From contig DNGD01000198.1 of the NCBI GenBank assembly GCA_003486725.1, positions 1 through 10,845 on the forward strand: a stretch of 10,845 nucleotides of DNA, given 5' to 3'. Position numbers and translations under genes: made by a program. Numbering within the stretch: position 1 is the first letter of the stretch; every line of letters begins with the position of its first letter. This DNA comes from Rhodospirillaceae bacterium. Lineage in GTDB: Bacteria > Pseudomonadota > Alphaproteobacteria > UBA9219. The notes beneath the pieces were generated by a model. The model saw only the letters and a program-made list of their open reading frames with translations. It was not told the origin of the DNA and did not search any database. Below are positions 6,493 through 10,845 of this stretch, in pieces.

Positions 6493-7754
6493 AGTTCACG
6501 AAGATCGATCAGGCTTTGCTTGATGAAATGGTGCAAAAGCACGCGATGTTCCGTGCGGCGCGTATGGGCGGGATGCGGGCCATCCTCGCGCATCATGATT
6601 TGTCGGGACTTGATTTATCGGGACATGATTTGTCGCATGCCGATTTCACGGGCGCGATGCTCTGCCAAACCAACTTAAGTGATACGCATCTGGACTACGC
6701 CAATTTGTTCAGCGCAGATTTGCGCCTGGCAAACATGCAAAACTCCAGTCTGATCCGCGCGGATATGCGTGGTGTGTGCATGCGCGGTGCTTTGCTGATG
6801 AATGCCGATATGACGGGCGTTGATTTGCGTGAAGGAACCATGACGACGCGCGAGGGCGTTCAGGTTGTGCCGGGCACCTCGCTGCTGCTGAATTCAGGGG
6901 TGGGCGTTGCGGATTTAAGCGGCGCGAATTTGTCGCGTGCGCGCCTCGCTGGCGCGATTGCCAATAATTGCGATTTCAGCGACGCGACGATGCGCGGCTG
7001 TAAAATTGTCCGCGCCAATTTACAAGGTGTGAACATGTCCGGCGTCGACCTTCAGGATGCGGATATCAGCATGTGCGACGTGAAAGACGCCAATATGCGC
7101 GGCGCGATTTTGATTAATATCACGACGAACGCGACCAAGATGCACGAAGCCTGCATCGACGGTGCGCTGACGGATACACCCACGGGGCCAACGATCAAGG
7201 ATTTACCCCTGTCGCTGACCGATTGTCTGCGCCAGCATCTTGTTTGGCTGAGCAGTGATGGTCGCAGCGGTCAGCGGTTCGAGATTGACTATTACGATTT
7301 GAGACGTGCGCCGTCGATGGCACACACCTGTCTTAGTATGATGCGCGCGCGCGGCGCAATGCTGTACGGAAACGATTTTTCCGGCGCACAGATGCAGGTG
7401 GCCGATATGCGCGACGCCGATTTGCGTCATACAAACTTTGTCGATGCCGACATGCGGGGCTGCGATTTTACGGGGGCGAACTTCTGCAACGCGAATTTGC
7501 AAGGCGTGCGGTTGCAACCGCTGGATCTGAGCGCGAGCCGCGTGGTCGTGACCAACATGTCAGGGGCGCTGTTCCGTTATGCGAACCTGACGAATGCGAA
7601 TTTGCAGAAAGTGGATTTCAGCAATGCCGATCTGTCCAACGCCAATTTCCTTGGCAGCGATCTGACAGGTGCGGTTTTTGTCGGCGCGAAGATGGGCGGC
7701 GCACGACTGACCCAGCGTCAACAAGACCTTGTGCACGAGACGCAAAAAATATGA
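6489..7754 (+). CDS. Pentapeptide-repeat protein with two duplicated cap-plus-coil units
   Basis: This is a 421-aa protein built mainly of A(D/N)LXX-type pentapeptide repeats, which by family knowledge fold as a right-handed quadrilateral beta-helix. The start is the ATG overlapping the ldcA stop. Residues 11-36 form a non-repeat cap. Repeats run from about 37 to 115 (HDLSGLDLSGHDLSHADFTG) and resume at about 139-230 after a break (TTREGVQVVPGTSLLLNSG). A second cap at about 243-272 (LRQHLVWLSSDGRSGQRFEI) is followed by repeats from about 288 to 405. The caps align (H18 with H250, GAML at 55-58 with 289-292), so the protein looks like a tandem duplication of one unit. Many repeats have Met at the central position (ADMRG, ANMRG), a bias shared along the protein. 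No enzyme domain, signal peptide or membrane segment is seen. Known relatives range from DNA-gyrase protection proteins to proteins of unknown role; the function here is unassigned. Confidence 0.93.
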   Translation: MKFTKIDQALLDEMVQKHAMFRAARMGGMRAILAHHDLSGLDLSGHDLSHADFTGAMLCQTNLSDTHLDYANLFSADLRLANMQNSSLIRADMRGVCMRGALLMNADMTGVDLREGTMTTREGVQVVPGTSLLLNSGVGVADLSGANLSRARLAGAIANNCDFSDATMRGCKIVRANLQGVNMSGVDLQDADISMCDVKDANMRGAILINITTNATKMHEACIDGALTDTPTGPTIKDLPLSLTDCLRQHLVWLSSDGRSGQRFEIDYYDLRRAPSMAHTCLSMMRARGAMLYGNDFSGAQMQVADMRDADLRHTNFVDADMRGCDFTGANFCNANLQGVRLQPLDLSASRVVVTNMSGALFRYANLTNANLQKVDFSNADLSNANFLGSDLTGAVFVGAKMGGARLTQRQQDLVHETQKI

Positions 7755-9535
7755 TCCTTCGACGCTTGCCAGAAAACCTTGTCAATCGTATCGCCGCTGG
7801 TGAGGTGGTGGAGCGTCCCGCCGCCGCCGTCAAGGAACTGGTCGAAAACGCGCTGGATGCGGGCGCGACGCGCCTTGATATCACCCTGCGCGAAGGTGGG
7901 CAGGCGCTGATCCGCGTGGCCGATAATGGCAGCGGGATGACGCCGGACGAATTGGCGCTGTGCATCGAGCGGCACGCGACATCGAAGCTTCCCGACGAGG
8001 ATTTATGGAATATCCAGAGTTTTGGGTTTCGGGGTGAGGCTCTGCCTTCCATCGGCGCGGTGGCGCGTTTGATGATCACCAGCCGCGCACGCGGCGCACA
8101 GGAGGCGTGGCAGATTGCGGTCGAAGGCGGCGTTGTCTCGCCGTTGAAGCCTGCCTCGCTTCCCGAAGGCACGGTTGTCGAGGTGCGTGATTTGTTTTTT
8201 GCGACGCCCGCGCGCCTCAAGTTTTTAAAAGCGCCGCGCACGGAATCCGAAGCCGCGCGCGAGATGATTGAAAAGATCGCGATGGCGCATCCGCAAGTCG
8301 CGATCACGCTGGCCGAGGATGATCGCCGCCCCGTGCGCTATAACGCGCCCGCCGCGCTTTTGGATGAAAATGAAAAGCAGCGTGAGCGTCTTGTGGCCGT
8401 TTTGGGCGACGAGTTTATGGGCAATGTGGCCGCACTGGATATCGAGCGCGAGGGTGTGCGTCTGCAAGGTTATGCGGCGCTTCCGACATGGCACCGTCCG
8501 ACGACGAAGCATCAATATTTGTTTGTGAATGGCCGCCCTGTGCGCGACAAGGTGTTGATGGGCGCTGTGCGCGGCGCGTATGGCGATGTGCTGCCCAGCG
8601 GACGGCATCCGGCTGTCGTATTGTTCTTAAGCGTTCCTGTGCGTGATGTAGACGTGAACGTGCATCCCACCAAGGCGGAAGTCCGTTTTCGCGATAGCGC
8701 AAAGGTGCGCGGGCTGATCGTCACCGCTATCCGTCATGCGCTGGGGGCCTCCGCGCAGTTTACGACCAGCGCTCTGGCACCGACGGCGATGCAGATGATG
8801 CAAATGGAAAATACGCCCTCTGTCGCGCCATTTTATACCTATCCACCGTCTGTCTCGCAAATGCCGAGCGGCTTTACGGAAATGATGCTGGACAATGCGA
8901 TGCCGCCACAGGCGCGCGTGACGCAAAGCGAAGCGCCGTCGCCTGCACAATCTTTTGGACGTTTGGGCGCGGCGGTCGCGCAGGTGCATGGCACCTTTAT
9001 CGTCGCGCAAACGCCGGAGAGCTTGCTGATCATCGATCAACATGCGGCGCATGAGCGCATCGTTTATGAACGCATGAAAGAGGCTTTGGCTTCTGGGGGC
9101 GTAAAAAGCCAGATTTTGTTGATCCCCGATGTGGTGGAAATAGGCGCGGGCGCGTCGGCAAGGTTGCTGGAAGCGGTACCGGAATTGGCGCGGCTTGGCC
9201 TTGTCATTGAAGCTTTTGGTGATGGTGCAATTCTGGTGCGCGAGGTGCCTGCGCTGATCGGGCAGACGGATGTAAAGGCTTTGCTTGTCGATCTGGCTGA
9301 GGAACTCGCGGAAAACGAAACATCGCGCGCGGTAGAAAAACGCCTTGAGGCGCTGCTTTCGCGTATCGCGTGTCATGGCTCGGTGCGCTCTGGCCGCGCG
9401 CTCAATGTGGATGAGATGAATGCGCTGCTCCGCCAGATGGAAACCACACCCAACACGGGGCAGTGCAATCATGGCCGCCCCACCTATGTGGAAATGAAAC
9501 TCACCGATTTGCAAAAGTTGTTTGACCGGCGGTAA
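7751..9535 (+). CDS. mutL: DNA mismatch repair protein MutL with endonuclease motif
   Basis: This is a complete 594-aa MutL. The GHKL ATPase domain shows all four motifs: ELVENALDAGA with Glu29 and Asn33, DNGSGM with Asp58, GFRGEAL at 92-98, and GTVVEVRDLFFATPARLKFL at 140-159. VNVHPTKAEVRF closes the N-terminal half. A linker of about 65 residues rich in Met, Pro and Ala follows, then the dimerisation domain. The C-terminus keeps DQHAAHERIVYE at 429-440, the metal-binding DQHAx2Ex4E motif of nicking MutL proteins, plus ACHGSVRSG (Cys541) and GQCNHGRPT (Cys572). By family knowledge such MutL proteins nick DNA themselves, as expected where MutH is absent. It couples MutS mismatch recognition to excision. 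The start overlaps the pentapeptide gene stop (ATGA), so translation is likely coupled. The stop is 3 bases from the convergent rsmD stop. Confidence 0.98.
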   Translation: MILRRLPENLVNRIAAGEVVERPAAAVKELVENALDAGATRLDITLREGGQALIRVADNGSGMTPDELALCIERHATSKLPDEDLWNIQSFGFRGEALPSIGAVARLMITSRARGAQEAWQIAVEGGVVSPLKPASLPEGTVVEVRDLFFATPARLKFLKAPRTESEAAREMIEKIAMAHPQVAITLAEDDRRPVRYNAPAALLDENEKQRERLVAVLGDEFMGNVAALDIEREGVRLQGYAALPTWHRPTTKHQYLFVNGRPVRDKVLMGAVRGAYGDVLPSGRHPAVVLFLSVPVRDVDVNVHPTKAEVRFRDSAKVRGLIVTAIRHALGASAQFTTSALAPTAMQMMQMENTPSVAPFYTYPPSVSQMPSGFTEMMLDNAMPPQARVTQSEAPSPAQSFGRLGAAVAQVHGTFIVAQTPESLLIIDQHAAHERIVYERMKEALASGGVKSQILLIPDVVEIGAGASARLLEAVPELARLGLVIEAFGDGAILVREVPALIGQTDVKALLVDLAEELAENETSRAVEKRLEALLSRIACHGSVRSGRALNVDEMNALLRQMETTPNTGQCNHGRPTYVEMKLTDLQKLFDRR

Positions 9536-9538
9536 AAG

Positions 9539-10108
9539 TTACGATCCCACCCACTCCCAGAAGTGCACATCGGTGTCGCCATAGGTGCGCGTCAGGTGAT
9601 GCGTGCTGGTGGCGGGCAGTGTGAGGGCCTCACCCTTGGACGTTTCGCAGACCAACAGCGCATGCGGTGCGATCCAGCCTTGGGTGGAAAGGGTTTGAAG
9701 CGCGGCTTCCGTCAGACCTTTGCGATAAGGTGGGTCGAAGAATACCAGTGCGGCGGGCTCTTTGGCCATCGGTGCGCGTTTGATATCAATCGGCATCACG
9801 TTTGTAGTTTTTTGCAGCTTCAGCGCAGCGATATTGGCGTTTAGTGCGTCTAGCGCCTTACGGTCTTTTTCAAAGAAATAGGCGCGGCTCGCGCCTTGTG
9901 AAAGCGCCTCGATCCCCAACGCGCCGGTGCCCGCAAAGGCATCCAGAACGACTTTCCCGTCGATGGCGTTGCCGATGGCCTCGCCCCACTCATGGTGCAT
10001 CAGGATATTAAATAAAGCTTGCCGCACGCGGTCGCTGGTCGGGCGCGTGTCCAGACCGTCCGGCGCGGTAATCGTTCTGCCCCTGAAAGTGCCGCCCGTT
10101 ATACGCAT
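9539..10108 (-). CDS. rsmD: 16S rRNA (guanine966-N2)-methyltransferase RsmD
   Basis: This 189-aa protein has typical RsmD length. It starts MRITGGTFRGRTI, as in the family, and contains TRPTSDRVRQALFNIL at 21-36. The S-adenosylmethionine-binding motif I, VLDAFAGTGALGIEALSQGA, is at 54-73, followed by the acidic end of the next strand (FFEKD, 78-82). The N2-guanine methyltransferase catalytic motif DPPY is at 125-128. By family knowledge it methylates G966 of 16S rRNA in the 30S subunit. The ATG at 10106-10108 is three bases after the upstream pseudouridine synthase stop. Its ribosome site (GAAGAAG-like) lies in the end of that gene and is weak, pointing to translational coupling. The gene converges on mutL with a 3-base gap and no terminator between them. 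Confidence 0.96.
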   Translation of the reverse strand: MRITGGTFRGRTITAPDGLDTRPTSDRVRQALFNILMHHEWGEAIGNAIDGKVVLDAFAGTGALGIEALSQGASRAYFFEKDRKALDALNANIAALKLQKTTNVMPIDIKRAPMAKEPAALVFFDPPYRKGLTEAALQTLSTQGWIAPHALLVCETSKGEALTLPATSTHHLTRTYGDTDVHFWEWVGS

Positions 10109-10111
10109 GGG

Positions 10112-10845
10112 TTATTTCTTCTTCGCCGCGAAAAACTTGCCAAGAGAGTCGCGCAGAATACGGGGCGGGACTTCTTCAATAGCGCCGCGCGTGAGTTTGC
10201 CAAGCTGGAAGGGACCAAAGGAAACGCGGATCAGGCGCGTCACTTGCAGCCCGCAATGTTCCATCACTTTGCGTACTTCGCGGTTCTTGCCTTCCTTGAT
10301 CGTGACCGAAAGCCATTGGTTTGCACCTTCGGACTGATCGGCTTCAAGCTCGGCCTTGATGGAGTCATAGCGAAGGCCTTCAATCGTCACGCCGTCTTCC
10401 AAGGCCTTCAGTCTCTTGGGATCAACGCCACCATAAACGCGCACACGATAATGACGCAGCCACGCGTTTTGCGGCAATTCCAGATGCCGTGCCAGCTCGC
10501 CATCGTTGGTAAGTAGCAAAAGGCCTTCGGTGTTGTAATCAAGACGACCGACGGAGACGACGCGCGGCATTTCGGGCGGCAGTTTTTCAAAGACCGTCGG
10601 GCGGCCTTGTGGGTCTTTGTTGGTGGTCAGCGTGCCCGCCGTCTTGTGATAGCGCCAGACGCGCGTTTCCTTCGCCTCGCCGACGAGTTTACCGTCCAGC
10701 TTGATGACATTGGCCGCCGTGACGTTCAAAGCGGGGGAGGTGATCTTTTTGCCGTCCACGCTGATGCGGCCCTCCTCGATCAGACGCTCAACCTCGCGCC
10801 GTGAGGCGACGCCGGCACGGGCCAGAACCTTGGCGATACGTTCGC
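10112..10845 (-). CDS. rluB: RluB-like 23S rRNA pseudouridine synthase, 5' end outside window
   Basis: The frame is open to the right edge of the window, with 243 sense codons and a two-base partial codon visible, so it is truncated at the N-terminus. The readable start, ERIAKVLARAGVASRREVER, is an S4 RNA-binding domain, which means only a few residues are missing; a GTG at about 10757-10759 inside it is not the real start. The RsuA/RluB catalytic domain follows, with GTLTTNKDPQGRPTVFEKLP, then VGRLDYNTEGLLLLTNDG. Its catalytic Asp is encoded at 10538-10540. EGKNREVRKVMEHCGLQV and LIRVSFGPFQLGKL follow. The C-terminus is basic (KFFAAKKK). The DPxGRPTVF segment favours RluB (23S rRNA pseudouridine 2605) over RsuA, but RluE or RluF type specificity is not excluded. 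It forms a tight pair with rsmD downstream. Confidence 0.9.
   Translation of the reverse strand, partial: ERIAKVLARAGVASRREVERLIEEGRISVDGKKITSPALNVTAANVIKLDGKLVGEAKETRVWRYHKTAGTLTTNKDPQGRPTVFEKLPPEMPRVVSVGRLDYNTEGLLLLTNDGELARHLELPQNAWLRHYRVRVYGGVDPKRLKALEDGVTIEGLRYDSIKAELEADQSEGANQWLSVTIKEGKNREVRKVMEHCGLQVTRLIRVSFGPFQLGKLTRGAIEEVPPRILRDSLGKFFAAKKK

Noticed and set aside
6597..7720. Direct DNA repeat array in the pentapeptide gene
   Set aside because: The short periodicity (15 bases) reflects the pentapeptide protein repeats with diverged codons, not a DNA-level repeat or CRISPR array.
8627..9514. 295-codon minus-strand open frame opposite mutL
   Set aside because: The translation is His/Arg/Gln-rich, typical of an antisense shadow, and lies entirely within the conserved MutL coding region.

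Overview
The window reads as chromosomal DNA from an alphaproteobacterium of moderate-to-high GC. The reasons are the DnaK C-terminus and DnaJ sequences, a MutL with the endonuclease motif, and a pseudouridine synthase placed directly upstream of rsmD. The finer lineage cannot be fixed from the sequence. The conserved genes are GC-rich (sampled 60-base lines in dnaJ and mutL are about 68-72% G+C). Parts of the central accessory stretch are much poorer (about 28-50% in sampled lines).

Left block (1-2605, plus strand): the 3' part of dnaK, then a small Nudix hydrolase gene, then complete dnaJ. The Nudix gene sits between the two chaperone genes, and its stop codon shares one base with the dnaJ start (TAATG). 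The three are therefore probably co-transcribed, and the Nudix and dnaJ genes translationally coupled.

Central accessory block (2606-4493, minus strand): three genes I cannot assign to any family (238, up to 163 and 125 aa), with AT-rich gaps. Transcription here opposes dnaJ, with only 5 bases between the dnaJ stop and the first opposing stop. The block contains two palindromes. One is a perfect 18-bp palindrome touching a run of seven identical bases inside a coding region. The other is an imperfect 21-bp palindrome at the end of a gene.

Right-central block: a minus-strand gene for an orotate-phosphoribosyltransferase-like protein with an altered PRPP loop (4494-5402) diverges from a plus-strand operon (5536-9535). 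The operon encodes an S66 LD-carboxypeptidase, an internally duplicated pentapeptide-repeat protein and MutL. Both junctions are 4-base ATGA overlaps, so a cell-wall recycling peptidase, a beta-helix protein of unknown role and the mismatch-repair endonuclease appear to be made from one message.

Right end (9539-10845, minus strand): rsmD preceded by an RluB-like 23S rRNA pseudouridine synthase truncated by the window edge. These two rRNA-modification genes are 3 bases apart and converge on mutL with a 3-base gap. No rRNA, tRNA, CRISPR array, insertion sequence or convincing intrinsic terminator was seen. The most unusual items are the Nudix gene inside dnaK-dnaJ, the duplicated pentapeptide protein coupled to mutL, the degenerate PRTase-like protein, and the unassigned three-gene block.
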